The notes: generated by a model not told the origin, from the letters alone. Shown: positions 25,273 to 36,935, counted from the first letter of the stretch. The stretch is 64,000 nt of DNA from Desulfobaculum xiamenense (GCF_011927665.1 NZ_JAATJA010000004.1:124001-188000); one strand, 5' to 3'. Numbers and translations are program-made.

Positions 25273-27240
25273 TCAGTCGTCGGGGAGAAGGGTGGTGACC
25301 TCGGCGGGATTCAGCCCGAGTTCCTCGGCGCGCAGGATGCGGCGCATGATCTTTCCGGAGGGAGTTCTGGGCAGGGTCTTGCGTGGCTCGATGGCCCGCA
25401 GTTCGGCCACGGGGCCAATCTCGTTCTGCACATGCAGGCGCAGGGCCTTGAGCAGTTCGTCGAGGTTCTCGAAATGGTCTTCCCAGCCGGGGGTGAGGAT
25501 GACGAAGGCCTTGGCCACCTCGCCCTTGATCTTGTCCGGCACGGGGATGACGGCCGCTTCGCTCACGAAGCGGTGGGAGGTCAGCGCGTTTTCCACGTCC
25601 ACCGTGCCGATGCGGTGCCCGGCGATGTTCATGACGTCGTCGGCGCGGCCCTCGATCCAGATGTAGCCGTCCTGATCGCGCCGGGCCAGATCGCCCGCGA
25701 AATACACGCCACCGGGGATGCGCTCCCAGTAGTCGCTGCGCAAGCGCGCGGAGTCGCCCAGCACGTCGCGCATCATGCCCGGCCACGGGCGGCGCAGGAT
25801 CAGATAGCCCGTGGTTCCGGCGGGCACGGCATTGCCCTGTGCGTCCACGATGTCCGCAGCGATGCCGGGCAGCGGCTTGTTCACCGACCCCGGCTTGAGC
25901 AGCGAGATGGGCAGGGGGCTTATCATTAGCATGCCCGTTTCCGTCTGCCACCACGTGTCCATGATGGGGCACTCCGAGCGGCCGATGTACTTGTACAGCC
26001 ATACCCACGCCTCGGGATTGCACGGCTCGCCCACGGTGCCCAGAAGGCGCAGGGTCGAGAGGTCCTTGCGCTTGGGATACTGGGGGCCGTAGCGCATGAG
26101 CATGCGGATGAGCGTGGGCGCGGTGTAGAGGATGGTGACGCCGTAGCGGTCTACCACGTCCCACAGGCGGTCGGCCTGCGGATATAGGGACGAGCCTTCG
26201 TACATGACCGTGGTGGTGCCCGTGACGAGGGGACCGTAGATCACATAGCTGTGGCCGGTGATCCATCCCGCGTCCGCCGTGCACCAGAAGATGTCCGTGG
26301 GCTTGATGTCGAAGACCCAGCTCATGGTGCGGTTGACGCCCACCATGTAGCCGCCGTGGGAATGGACGATACCCTTGGGCGTGCCGCTGGTGCCCGAGGT
26401 GTAGAGCACGAACAGCGGATCGTCCGCGTTCATGACTTCGGTCGGGGCCTCGGGGCGCTCGCGGCGCACGAGATCGTCGTACCACAGGTCGCGCGGCTCG
26501 TGCATTTCCACGTCCACGGTCACCCTGTGGGCCACCACGCAGGTTTCCACACATTCCGTGCTGGCCGAGGTCAGCGCCTCGTCCACCACGTTCTTGAGAT
26601 TCACGATCTTGCCGTTGCGGTAGAAGCCGTCGGCGGTGATGACCAGCCGGGCCTGCACGTCGCTTATGCGCTCGCGCAGAACCTTGGCCGAATAGCCGCC
26701 GTGGACCATGCTGTGCACCGCGCCGATCTTGGCCACGGCCAGCATGGAGATGACGGTCTCGGGCAGAAGCGGCATGTAGAGGACCACGTGGTCCCCCCGG
26801 CCGATGCCGAGGGAGCGCAGCGCGTTGGCGAAGCGGTTCACCGCGCGGTACAACTCGTAGTAGGTGTACTTGCGCTGGTCGCCGGGTTCGCCCTCCCAGA
26901 TGAGCGCCAGCTTGTTCTTGTTGCCGGTCTCGATATGGCGGTCCAGCGCGTTGTAGACGATGTTGCACTTCGCGCCGGGGAACCACTTGTAGAACGGCGC
27001 GTCGGAGTCGTCGAGGACCCTGTCCCACTTCTTGAACCAGTCCAGCTCGTGGGCGGCGTCTTCCCAGTAGGCAAGGGCGTCCGTGTCGGCCTTGGCCTGC
27101 GCGGCTTGCAGATTCTGGGGGGTGACGTTGGCCTCGATGACGATCTGCGGGAGGGGACGGAAGACCCGTTCCTCGTGCAGCAATGCGTCCAGGGCGCCTG
27201 TATGGTCCATCTCATGCTCCATGTTCGCGGTTTCCGCCAT
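25273..27240 (-). CDS. acs: Acetyl-CoA synthetase (AMP-forming), copy 1
   Basis: A 655-residue AMP-forming acetate-CoA ligase, about the length of E. coli Acs (652). Motifs: nucleotide-binding YTSGTSGTPKGIVHSHGG, acetyl-pocket Trp in [21 protein letters not shown], the hinge GRADDVMNIAGHRIG and the catalytic Lys in PRTPSGKIMRRIL. That Lys is the residue acetylated by Pat in homologues. The ATG at 27240 has only a weak ribosome site; an ATG at 27222 is possible. It lies 110 bases downstream of a LytTR regulator gene on the same strand. It activates acetate to acetyl-CoA, or runs the scavenging direction in this acetate-excreting physiology. Confidence 0.95.
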   Translation of the reverse strand: MAETANMEHEMDHTGALDALLHEERVFRPLPQIVIEANVTPQNLQAAQAKADTDALAYWEDAAHELDWFKKWDRVLDDSDAPFYKWFPGAKCNIVYNALDRHIETGNKNKLALIWEGEPGDQRKYTYYELYRAVNRFANALRSLGIGRGDHVVLYMPLLPETVISMLAVAKIGAVHSMVHGGYSAKVLRERISDVQARLVITADGFYRNGKIVNLKNVVDEALTSASTECVETCVVAHRVTVDVEMHEPRDLWYDDLVRRERPEAPTEVMNADDPLFVLYTSGTSGTPKGIVHSHGGYMVGVNRTMSWVFDIKPTDIFWCTADAGWITGHSYVIYGPLVTGTTTVMYEGSSLYPQADRLWDVVDRYGVTILYTAPTLIRMLMRYGPQYPKRKDLSTLRLLGTVGEPCNPEAWVWLYKYIGRSECPIMDTWWQTETGMLMISPLPISLLKPGSVNKPLPGIAADIVDAQGNAVPAGTTGYLILRRPWPGMMRDVLGDSARLRSDYWERIPGGVYFAGDLARRDQDGYIWIEGRADDVMNIAGHRIGTVDVENALTSHRFVSEAAVIPVPDKIKGEVAKAFVILTPGWEDHFENLDELLKALRLHVQNEIGPVAELRAIEPRKTLPRTPSGKIMRRILRAEELGLNPAEVTTLLPDD

Positions 27241-27350
27241 GCAATCTTTTCTAGCGCAGGGGCGGATGCCTTGTGATCCAAAATTCGGTCAAAGGGGCAA
27301 GATGCGGGGTAAGCGGCGCGCTCGCGTCCGTTCGTCCCGTTCCGGTCCCT

Positions 27351-28217
27351 CTACAGGCCGAGCATCTTCTTTAGCTCGGCGACGCGTCTGCGGCTGATGG
27401 GGAGCTCAATGCGCGTCTTGCCCGCCGTGCGCAGCATGAAGTTGCTGCCGGGCAGCGAGGCGATTTCCGTCACCATATCCAGATTGACCAGATACTTCCT
27501 GTGCACGCGGAAGAACCGGAACATGCGCAGCCTGTCCTCAAGGTTCTTCAGCCGGTAGGAGGTCAAAAATTTCTGGTTGGCGGTATGCACGTAGGAGTAG
27601 TCCTCGTAGGCCTCGATGAACACCACCTGATTGTACGGGATGAGCAGCGTCCGGCCGTCCATGGTCACGGCCAGCTTCTCGATGTCCACCTGCCGCGCCT
27701 GACTCGTGTATTCCCATGCCTGCGACAGCGCCTTGAGGAAGCGGTCCTCCTCGTCCTCGCCGAGGCGCACGCGGACCGTGGCCTCCTCGTCGACCTCCGC
27801 GTCGGGGTCGTTCCAGTGCGCGGGAACGGGAATCTCCTTGTAGTGCGCGCGGAACTGGCGCAATCGCTCGACCGTCTTCTCGAAGCGCTCCTCGTTCACC
27901 GGCCACAGCAGGTAGTCCGTGGCCCCCATCTCGAAGGCCGTGAAGGCCGGTCCCTCGTCCTCGGCGATGAAGACCAGCGCGGGCTTGTGCTTGCGACCGG
28001 AAAGCATCTGCGCCAGCTCAAAGCCGTCGGCCTCGCCTTCGAGCGCGACGCCCGTGACGATGACGCCATAGGGGATGTGCTCTAGCATTTCGAGCGCTTC
28101 GAAGGCCGAAACGGCCTCGCCCAGCACGCGCAGAAACTCCACGCCGGACAGGCGGGCGCGTAGCGATTGCCGGGTAAGCGGGTCGGGATGCAGAAGCAGG
28201 ACGTTCAGCTGGGACAT
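27351..28217 (-). CDS. LytTR-type regulator with degenerate receiver domain
   Basis: A 288-residue protein: N-terminal receiver-like domain (1-125), linker, and LytTR DNA-binding domain (about 180-288) with VVFIEAYEDYSYVHTA, the RFFRVHRKYLVNLDM helix-strand region and the closing LPISRRRVAELKKML. The receiver lacks its key residues: the phospho-acceptor Asp position reads VIVTGVAL (T55), the conserved Lys is Trp (YLLWPV, W105) and only one acidic residue remains at the N-terminal site (LLLHPDPL). It therefore probably does not respond to phosphorylation. It is followed by acs on the same strand, which may be its target (inference). Confidence 0.88.
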   Translation of the reverse strand: MSQLNVLLLHPDPLTRQSLRARLSGVEFLRVLGEAVSAFEALEMLEHIPYGVIVTGVALEGEADGFELAQMLSGRKHKPALVFIAEDEGPAFTAFEMGATDYLLWPVNEERFEKTVERLRQFRAHYKEIPVPAHWNDPDAEVDEEATVRVRLGEDEEDRFLKALSQAWEYTSQARQVDIEKLAVTMDGRTLLIPYNQVVFIEAYEDYSYVHTANQKFLTSYRLKNLEDRLRMFRFFRVHRKYLVNLDMVTEIASLPGSNFMLRTAGKTRIELPISRRRVAELKKMLGL

Positions 28218-28613
28218 GCAACTTCCGGATGTTGGTGCATCATGAAGGGTATCGCCTCTAAGCCACAGGAATAGCGCGAAAAGAAAAGGCAGGCAACCCG
28301 CGCCCTAGCGGACGTGCCGAGGGGCCGCCATGGTTGTGGGCCGCTTCGCTGGTCAACGCCTCCGGCGGCCGGGGCTTTGCCCCGGACCCCAGTCAAGGAA
28401 ATGATTTCCTTGACAATCCTCATTAGGGCTTCGTCGCGCAAAGCCGCACGGTGCGCCTAGGGCACCCACGGTTATCGCAGATCGGGGTTCCAAGGGGCCA
28501 GCGGCCCCTTGGCCGGCGGAGCCTACGTCTCGCACCGGTCAACGACCGATACGTCCCGGCCACTGCGCACTGCGCATTGCGCACGGCGGACGCCCACAGC
28601 GCTAGCCGGTGCG
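28218..28613. other. Gene-free spacer carrying repeat copy C
   Basis: Between the Pat-like gene's end and the LytTR gene's start. The only structure is the dispersed repeat at 28357-28555. The first 130 bases should hold the LytTR promoter, which I could not define. Confidence 0.6.
28357..28555 (+). repeat. Dispersed hairpin repeat, copy C
   Basis: Full-length, same orientation as copy B. Stem GTCAAGGAAA/TTTCCTTGAC at 28392-28414, and stem CCAAGGGGCC/GGCCCCTTGG at 28490-28512, here perfect over 10 bp. The middle third (28440-28475) differs most from copy B. Confidence 0.85.
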
Positions 28614-31328
28614 CTAGTCCTGCGATTCGTCGAGGTCCATGCGGAACTTGTAGACGTCGTCGTCGTAGCTTTTGGTGACGGTGAAGCCGACGGAGCCTGC
28701 CAGTGCGGCCATTGCGGCGTTTTCCATGAGCGCCTCGCCGATGATGGCGCGGGTTCCGCGCGTGCGCGCGTAGCCGATGAGCTTTCGCATGAGTGTCTTG
28801 CCGAGGCTCTGGCGCTTGATGTCGGAGCGCACGATGATGGCGAATTCCATGGCCGAGTTGTCGGGCTTGGTCATGCCGCGCACCACGCCGAGGGTTTCGT
28901 TGGGGCCGTCCTCGGATTCGAGGGAGGCGATGAAGGCCATTTCGCGGTCGTAGTCGATCTGGGTGAGGCGGATCATTTCGGAGCGCGGCAGTTCGCGGAT
29001 GAGTCCGAAGAAGCGGTAGCGGATGTCCTCGATGGACAGGCGGGAGAGGAAATCCCAGTGGGCGGGCTCGTCCTCGGGGCGGATGGGCCGCAGGGTGACG
29101 TGCATGCCGTTTGGCAGCTGGATGCACTCTTCCAGTTCGCGTGGGTAGGGGCGGATGGCGAGGCGTTCCGGGCCGGTGACTTCGGCCTCGGCGATCTCGA
29201 CGTCCGCATCGAGGGCCAGCACGCCCTGCTCGTCGGCGAACAGGGGGTTGATTTCGAGGCTCACGATCTCGGGGAGGTCCACGATGAGCTGCGAGACCTT
29301 GTTGAGGGTCTGGCAGAGTGCCTCGATGTCCGCCGGTGGGCGGTCGGCGTGGCCCTGCAGGAGCCGCGAGACGAAGGTCCGGGAGATGAGCTCCTTGGCC
29401 AGCGCCATGTTCAGCGGGGGCAGGGTGACGGCGGCGTCGCCGATGATTTCGGATTCGGAGCCGCCCTGCCCAAAGCGGATGTAGGGCCCGAAGATGGGGT
29501 CCGTGCCCATCTGGATGAACAGTTCGTGGGCGCGGGGCCTGCGTCCCATGCGCTGGACGATGAAGCCCGCGGTGCAGCAGTCCGGCTGGGCGAGGCATAC
29601 GCGGTGCATGACGGCCGCTGCGGCGTCGGCCACGGCCTCCGGGGTGTCGAGGTCCAGCGCCACGCCGCCAGCCTTGGACTTGCAGCGCAGGTCCGGGGAC
29701 AGCACCTTGATGGCCACGGGATAGCCCAGCTCGTTGGCGGCTTCCACGGCCCCCTCGGCGGTGGCGGCAAGGCGCGTGTCCACGACGGGAATCTGGTAGG
29801 CGGCGAGGATGTCCATGGCCTCGGGCACGGTGAGTCTGTCGCGCCCGGCGTCGAGGGCGTTGTGCAGCACGCGGCGGGCGGTGGCGGTGTCCGGCTGGTA
29901 GGACGACGGCAGCGAGGCCGGGGTCTCCACCAGCATGTCCTGATTTCGCCGGTAGTGGACGAGGTTCAGATAGGCACGCACGGCCTTGTCCGGCGTGGAG
30001 TAGACCGGGATGCTTTCCTCGTTGAAGACCTCGCGGGCCGCCTCGGCGTTGCCGCCGCCGACCCAACTGGTGAGCACGAGGCGCTTGGCGCGGCGGGCCA
30101 CCTCGGCCACGGCCTGCGCCACTTCGCGGCCGTCCACGAGGGCCGAGGGAAAATGCATGACGAGTACGGCGTCCACGTCCGGGGCCTTGAGCAGAATGCG
30201 CAGGGCCTCGGCGTAGCGCTCCGGCGGGGCGTTTGGCGCGATGTTGACCGGGTTGCCGATGCAGCCCTCCGCGTTGCAGCCGGGCATGGGTTCGTCGGCG
30301 AGGAGTTCGCCGAGTTTTTCGCGGGTGTCGGGGACCAGTTCAGCCAGCACGCCGCCACCCTCGATGAAGCGGTCCATGGTGATGAGGCCGGGGCTCATGC
30401 CGTTGACGACGATGGCGAGCCGCTCGCCCTTGAACGGCTTGGAGCGGGCGATGGTCTCGACGCTGTCGAAGAGGGCGTCGGTATCGTAGACGCGCAGCAT
30501 GCCCGCGCGGCGGAAGGCGGCGTCGTATACGGCGTCCTGCCCGAGGGGGCCGTCCTTGAAGCGGGCCATCTCGCGGGCGGCCTCTGCGGTGCGCCCGGCC
30601 TTGATGACGACGACGGGCTTGTTGCGGGCCGTGGCGCGGGCGGCGGACATGAACTGCCGGGCGCGTTCGATGTCCTCCACGTAGAGCAGCACCGCGCGGG
30701 TGTTGGGGTCCGAGTTGAGGAAATCGAGGATGGTGCCGAAGCCGAAGTCGAGCTTGGTGCCGAGGGAGATGAAGTAGGAAAAGCCGATGTTTCGCATATT
30801 GGCCCAGTCGAGCACCGTGGTGAACAGGGAATCGGACTGGGTGACGAAGGCGATGCGTCCGGGCTTGGCGTCGGTGTGGGCGAGGCTGGCGTTGATGCCC
30901 ACGCCGGGGCAGATGAAGCCCATGCTGCCCACGCCGAGGATGCGCAGATCCGTGCGCCGCGCGGCGCTGAGGATGGCGCCCTCCAGCATCTTGCGGACGT
31001 CGGACGGCAGAGCGGCGAAGCCCGTGCCGAGGATGACCGCTCCGGCCACGCCACGGTGCCCGAGCTGGAGCACGTAGTCCGGCACGGTCTCCGGTTCGGA
31101 GCAGATGATGGCGAGGTCCGGCGTGAGCGGCAGAGTGTCGATCTCGCGGTACACGGGCAGACCGGCCACCTCCGTGAGCGTTTCGTGCACGGGAATGATG
31201 GGGCCGATGAACTTGCAGGCCTGAAGATTGCGCAGTATGACCGCGCCCGGCGTTCCCGGCTCGTCAGTCGCGCCGATGACTGCCACGGACGTGGGCCGGA
31301 ACATGGTGTGCAGATTGGTCAGGTTCAT
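28614..31328 (-). CDS. Pat/YfiQ-like protein acetyltransferase (ADP-forming acyl-CoA synthetase-like + GNAT)
   Basis: A 904-residue protein with the Pat/YfiQ layout: CoA-binding Rossmann domain (about 1-140), succinyl-CoA-ligase-like domains (about 145-460), ATP-grasp-like domain (about 480-700) and a C-terminal GNAT domain (about 725-895; IKRQSLGKTLMRKLIGYA as acetyl-CoA loop). The catalytic His of true ADP-forming synthetases (context SHTGSLAG) is absent: the matching segment reads AREMARFKDGPLG. As in Salmonella Pat, the large part is probably a regulatory module and the GNAT does the chemistry. Known Pat proteins acetylate and switch off Acs. Here the gene lies between two acs genes, divergent from the second. 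I took the ATG at 31328, where homology to the family begins. Confidence 0.9.
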   Translation of the reverse strand: MNLTNLHTMFRPTSVAVIGATDEPGTPGAVILRNLQACKFIGPIIPVHETLTEVAGLPVYREIDTLPLTPDLAIICSEPETVPDYVLQLGHRGVAGAVILGTGFAALPSDVRKMLEGAILSAARRTDLRILGVGSMGFICPGVGINASLAHTDAKPGRIAFVTQSDSLFTTVLDWANMRNIGFSYFISLGTKLDFGFGTILDFLNSDPNTRAVLLYVEDIERARQFMSAARATARNKPVVVIKAGRTAEAAREMARFKDGPLGQDAVYDAAFRRAGMLRVYDTDALFDSVETIARSKPFKGERLAIVVNGMSPGLITMDRFIEGGGVLAELVPDTREKLGELLADEPMPGCNAEGCIGNPVNIAPNAPPERYAEALRILLKAPDVDAVLVMHFPSALVDGREVAQAVAEVARRAKRLVLTSWVGGGNAEAAREVFNEESIPVYSTPDKAVRAYLNLVHYRRNQDMLVETPASLPSSYQPDTATARRVLHNALDAGRDRLTVPEAMDILAAYQIPVVDTRLAATAEGAVEAANELGYPVAIKVLSPDLRCKSKAGGVALDLDTPEAVADAAAAVMHRVCLAQPDCCTAGFIVQRMGRRPRAHELFIQMGTDPIFGPYIRFGQGGSESEIIGDAAVTLPPLNMALAKELISRTFVSRLLQGHADRPPADIEALCQTLNKVSQLIVDLPEIVSLEINPLFADEQGVLALDADVEIAEAEVTGPERLAIRPYPRELEECIQLPNGMHVTLRPIRPEDEPAHWDFLSRLSIEDIRYRFFGLIRELPRSEMIRLTQIDYDREMAFIASLESEDGPNETLGVVRGMTKPDNSAMEFAIIVRSDIKRQSLGKTLMRKLIGYARTRGTRAIIGEALMENAAMAALAGSVGFTVTKSYDDDVYKFRMDLDESQD

Positions 31329-31603
31329 GTCTGATAGCTTCTCGCGGCGCAGCGCGCCCGTAAAGTGTCCGTTCACCCGCCGGGTTCGGCCGCCGACCAG
31401 CTCCCCGGGCAAGGCCGCCCTTCCTTGGGTCCGCTCATACCATGAATTCCTGCCGTTTACCAAAAAAACATGTCCACAGAAATTCCCAGAAGCTACAAAA
31501 GCGGGTATCCAACAAGTGATGGGGACGGGTCCGTGCTGCACCCGTTCCGCTGTGTTTTCCGTGATCCTCACGGGTATCAAACGATACGTGAAAGGGGTGC
31601 GCA

Positions 31604-33589
<1,986 letters not shown>

Positions 33590-33618
33590 GGCAGGGGAGC
33601 AGCACACCCCTTTCCTCG

Positions 33619-33646
33619 GGGCCGGGTGCGGATACGCGCCCGGCCC
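33619..33646 (+). terminator. Probable terminator after acs copy 2
   Basis: Stem GGGCCGGG/CCCGGCCC with inner pairs (TGCG/CGCG) and a pyrimidine-rich tail TCTTCATTT. Confidence 0.5.
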
Positions 33647-33889
33647 TCTTCATTTGCGGCATGCCTTGTCGCGCTCGGATTCCCCTGCGTGGCGTAGCGG
33701 ATGCATTCCCCCGCGCATCCAGTGCCCGCGCGGGTTTTCTACGATTGCGGACGCGGTATTGATGCTTGCCCAGCGGGCCGCTGTCTGGTATGCGCAAGAG
33801 TTCTGGTTTTCATGTACAAACCGTCATAGTGGATGTGGATAACCGTTCAAATGCCCGAGGGGAAATGCGGGCACAAAGGAGTGGAGAGC
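33647..33889. other. Leader and promoter region of the ABC transporter
   Basis: No gene supported. It must contain the promoter of the amino-acid transporter operon. I see no strong -35/-10 pair or riboswitch. Confidence 0.5.
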
Positions 33890-34642
33890 ATGGGTAAGAA
33901 ACTTCTCGCATCCGTCATTGGCCTGATGCTGACCGCAATGCTTGCAGGCGGCGCCATCGCTTCCGAGAAGGTCTACGTCAACGGCATCGATTTCGGCTTC
34001 CCGCCTTTCGGTTTTGTGGACAAGCATGGTGAGCCCACCGGCTTCGACGTCGAAGCCGTCAACTGGATCGCCGACAAGATGGGCTTTAAGGTTCGCCATC
34101 AGCCCATGGATTGGGATGGCATCATCCCCGCCCTCAACGCCGGCAAGATCGACTTCATCGCCTCCGGCATGAGCGCCACTGCCGAGCGCGCCAAGGTCGT
34201 CAACTTCACCAAGCCCTACTTCCGCGTGACGCAGGTGCTCGTGGTTCGTGGCGACAACACCCAGAACCTCGACGAAATCCTCACCTCCGGCAAGACCGTT
34301 GCCGTGCAGCGCGGAACCAACACCGTCAAGTATCTTGAGGAGCTGGCCGCCCGTCCTGGCATGAATTTCAAGGTCGCCAAGTACGACTCCACGGACCTGT
34401 CCATGCAGGATCTGCCCATCGGCCGCATCGACGGCTCCGCCATGGACAGCACCATCGCCTACGAGATGATGAAGGGACAGGACTACAGGATCGCCGGCGT
34501 GTTCGACGCCGAGAGCGAAGACTACTGCTACGCTGTGCGCAAGGCCGATGCCGAGCTGCTCGACAAGCTCAACAAGGGCCTCGATCTGCTCAAGGCCGAT
34601 CCCTACTGGGAAGAGCTGAAGGCCAAGTGGAACATCCACTAG
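33890..34642 (+). CDS. Amino-acid ABC transporter, periplasmic binding protein
   Basis: A 250-residue solute-binding protein of the polar amino-acid family (bacterial extracellular solute-binding family 3). A signal peptide is clear (KKLLASVIGLMLTAMLAGG, cleavage near AIAS). The mature part has the family pattern: YVNGIDFGFPPFGFVDKHGE, GFDVEAVNWIADKMGFK, DFIASGMSATAERAKVVNFT and the C-terminal LDLLKADPYWEELKAKWN. The ligand is not readable; glutamine, glutamate, cystine or basic amino acids are typical. AAAGGAG lies eight bases before the ATG. It heads an operon with two permeases and an ATPase, and a hairpin (34667-34707) behind it may raise its level over them. Confidence 0.93.
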   Translation: MGKKLLASVIGLMLTAMLAGGAIASEKVYVNGIDFGFPPFGFVDKHGEPTGFDVEAVNWIADKMGFKVRHQPMDWDGIIPALNAGKIDFIASGMSATAERAKVVNFTKPYFRVTQVLVVRGDNTQNLDEILTSGKTVAVQRGTNTVKYLEELAARPGMNFKVAKYDSTDLSMQDLPIGRIDGSAMDSTIAYEMMKGQDYRIAGVFDAESEDYCYAVRKADAELLDKLNKGLDLLKADPYWEELKAKWNIH

Positions 34643-34666
34643 TCATTTCTGCGGCGTAACGCTGCC

Positions 34667-34707
34667 ACCGCCCGGAGGGAGTCGGTCGCACGACTCTTCC
34701 GGGCGGT
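34667..34707 (+). terminator. Partial terminator/stabilising hairpin between binding protein and permease
   Basis: Outer stem ACCGCCCGGA/TCCGGGCGGT (10 bp) and inner stem GAGTCG/CGACTC. It has a short tail, TTTCG. Its position suits uneven expression of the binding protein over membrane parts. Confidence 0.7.
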
Positions 34708-34737
34708 TTCGTCTGTCTTAAGCAAAGCGGTTTCATA

Positions 34738-35451
34738 ATGGATTTCACCAAAGCATTCGCGGCGATCATGGATGCGCTGCCCTATCTGCTGTCCGGCATC
34801 TGGTGGACAGCGGCTCTCGTGGCCGGAGCCATGCTCCTCGGCCTGTGCATGGGCATCCCCATGGCCGTCGGGCAGGTCTACGGTTCGCCACGCGTGCGCC
34901 GTCTCGTCGGCTTCTACGTGTGGCTGTTTCGGGGCGTGCCCATTCTGGTGATGCTGTACCTTTTCTATTTCGGCATCCTCGCCTTCCTGACCGATGTGTT
35001 TCCCGCTCTGCGGGTCATCGGGCTGGACAGCGCCTTTGCTGCGGCGGCCATCGTGCTGGGGCTCACCAGCGGTGCCTACCAGTCGCAGCTGTTCCGGGGT
35101 GCCATCCTCTCGCTGCCGCCCGGCCAGCTCAAGGCCGCTCGCGCCCTCGGCATGAGCGATTCCGTGGCCATCACCAGCATCATTCTGCCTCAGGCCCTGC
35201 GGCTGGCCATTCCCGGCTGGTCCAACGAATATTCCATCATCCTCAAGGACTCCGCGCTGGCCTTCGCCATCGGCGTCATGGAACTCATGTCGCGCACGCG
35301 GTCCGTGGCCTCCACCACGCACCAGCCCCTGCCGCTCGCCCTGTTTGCGGGTGTGCTGTTTTTCGTGCTGACGTGGGTCGGGCTCAAGGCCCTGCGCCGT
35401 CTTGAGGATAAAGTGAGAATTCCGGGGTACACCCGGGAGGGATCCTTCTGA
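34738..35451 (+). CDS. Amino-acid ABC transporter permease 1
   Basis: A 237-residue inner-membrane permease of the HisMQ family. About five helices are visible, with the cytoplasmic EAA-type coupling loop as LPPGQLKAARALGMSDSVAI followed by ILPQALRLAIPGWSNEYSII. It has a first-helix segment LLSGIWWTAALVAGAMLLGL. It should pair with the second permease (36210-36902) around the ATPase. Its stop codon overlaps the ATG of the ATPase gene by one base (TGATG). Confidence 0.93.
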   Translation: MDFTKAFAAIMDALPYLLSGIWWTAALVAGAMLLGLCMGIPMAVGQVYGSPRVRRLVGFYVWLFRGVPILVMLYLFYFGILAFLTDVFPALRVIGLDSAFAAAAIVLGLTSGAYQSQLFRGAILSLPPGQLKAARALGMSDSVAITSIILPQALRLAIPGWSNEYSIILKDSALAFAIGVMELMSRTRSVASTTHQPLPLALFAGVLFFVLTWVGLKALRRLEDKVRIPGYTREGSF

Positions 35452-36209
35452 TGTCCGACATCATTCTTCGCGTTCAGGGACTCAACAAGTCCTTCGGCGA
35501 GAACCACGTGCTCAAGGACGCTTCGCTCGCGCTGACCCGTGGCGAGCTGAAAGTCCTCATCGGTCCGTCCGGCGGTGGCAAGAGCACCCTGCTCCAGTGC
35601 ATGAATTTCCTCATCACCCCGGACACCGGGCGCTTCTGGCTCGACGGGGAGGAGGTGCACGCCACCGACAGAAAGTCCCTGTACGCCTATCGCCAGAAGG
35701 TGGGCATGATCTTTCAGGACTTCAACCTGTTCGACCATCTCACCGCTATGGAGAACGTTCGTATCGCCCTCGTGAAGGTGCGCCACATGTCCAAGCGCGA
35801 GGCCACCGACCGCGCCATGGCCGAGCTGGAGCGCGTGGGGCTGGCCGGACGCGCCGGACTCTACCCCGCCCAGCTTTCCGGCGGCCAGAAGCAGCGCGTG
35901 TCCATTGCCCGCGCTCTGGCCATGGACCCTGAGGTGCTGCTCCTCGACGAGCCGACCTCTGCGCTGGACCCCGAACTCATCGGCGAGGTGCTGGCCGTCA
36001 TCCGCGATCTCGCGCAGGGCGGCATGACCATGGTCATGGCCACCCATCAGATCACGTTTTCCTCGCAGCTTGCAGACGAATTCATCTTCATGCAGCAGGG
36101 TGCCATCATCGAGCAGGGTTCCCCGCGCGAACTTCTGGGCCGTGGCGCGACCACCCGCACGCAGGAGTTCTGCTCCAAGATCAACGAACTGACCGGGGAG
36201 TCCCTGTAA
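35451..36209 (+). CDS. Amino-acid ABC transporter ATP-binding protein
   Basis: A 252-residue GlnQ-type ATPase. Walker A is GPSGGGKST (about 38-46), the Q-loop lies in [12 protein letters not shown], the signature is LSGGQKQR and Walker [13 protein letters not shown], with the switch His in MATHQITFS. It powers import through the two permeases. It sits between the two permease genes with a one-base overlap upstream and an immediate TAA-ATG junction downstream, so the three are translationally linked. Confidence 0.95.
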   Translation: MSDIILRVQGLNKSFGENHVLKDASLALTRGELKVLIGPSGGGKSTLLQCMNFLITPDTGRFWLDGEEVHATDRKSLYAYRQKVGMIFQDFNLFDHLTAMENVRIALVKVRHMSKREATDRAMAELERVGLAGRAGLYPAQLSGGQKQRVSIARALAMDPEVLLLDEPTSALDPELIGEVLAVIRDLAQGGMTMVMATHQITFSSQLADEFIFMQQGAIIEQGSPRELLGRGATTRTQEFCSKINELTGESL

Positions 36210-36902
36210 ATGGACGAGTTCCTCCAATTCGTCATGGAACGCATCGTTCCGGGGCTGAACGTGGGACTGCTGGTCAGCCTGAAGCTGATCATCCCTTCCT
36301 CGGCTCTGGGCGTTGTGTTCGGCGTCATCACCGGCGCGCTGCGCGTCTACGGACCCGTGCCCGTGCGCAGGTTCGCGGACCTGTACGTGTCTCTCTTTCG
36401 TGGCACACCGCTGGTGGTGCAGCTCTACTTCTGGTACTTCGCGCTGCCCTATATCTCCCTTGGTGGGCTGCGCATCGTCATGACGCCCATGCAGTCGTCC
36501 ATCGTGGCCTTTGCCCTGTGCAGCGCCGCGTATCAGTCCGAGTACGTGCGCATGGGGCTCATGTCCATCAAGGCTGGCCAGATCAAGGCCGCGCAGGCGC
36601 TGGGCATGACGCCCATGCAGACCGTGGTCAACATCGTCCTGCCGCAGGCCGTGCGCCGCGCGCTGCCTGGCTGCGGCAACGAGATCATCTATCTCATCAA
36701 GTACTCGTCGCTGGCCTCCATCATCACCGTCAACGAACTCACGGGTATGGGCCGCGAAATCGCCAAGGCCACCTGGCGCAACATCGAGGTCTTTTCAGTG
36801 GTGGGCCTGTACTACCTGCTCATCGTCAGCCTCGCCACGTGGGGACTCAAGCGCCTTGAGGAGCGTACCTCCATTCCCGGCTTCAACCGGGCCAGAGGCT
36901 AG
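36210..36902 (+). CDS. Amino-acid ABC transporter permease 2
   Basis: A 230-residue permease of the HisMQ family. Helices are visible from residue 12 on (IVPGLNVGLLVSLKLIIPSS), as is the coupling loop IKAGQIKAAQALGMTPMQTV followed by LPQAVRRALPGCGNEIIYLI. It is the last gene of the transporter operon and starts directly after the ATPase stop codon. A strong terminator follows at 36936-36979. Confidence 0.93.
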   Translation: MDEFLQFVMERIVPGLNVGLLVSLKLIIPSSALGVVFGVITGALRVYGPVPVRRFADLYVSLFRGTPLVVQLYFWYFALPYISLGGLRIVMTPMQSSIVAFALCSAAYQSEYVRMGLMSIKAGQIKAAQALGMTPMQTVVNIVLPQAVRRALPGCGNEIIYLIKYSSLASIITVNELTGMGREIAKATWRNIEVFSVVGLYYLLIVSLATWGLKRLEERTSIPGFNRARG

Positions 36903-36935
36903 CGGAAGGCGCTTCTTAAATCAGCGTTTTCGAAA

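Noticed and set aside
28509-31334. A 941-codon open frame on the plus strand
   Set aside because: It lies opposite the well-supported Pat-like gene; long antisense frames are a GC-rich codon-bias effect and its translation is low-complexity Gly/Val/Asp/His.
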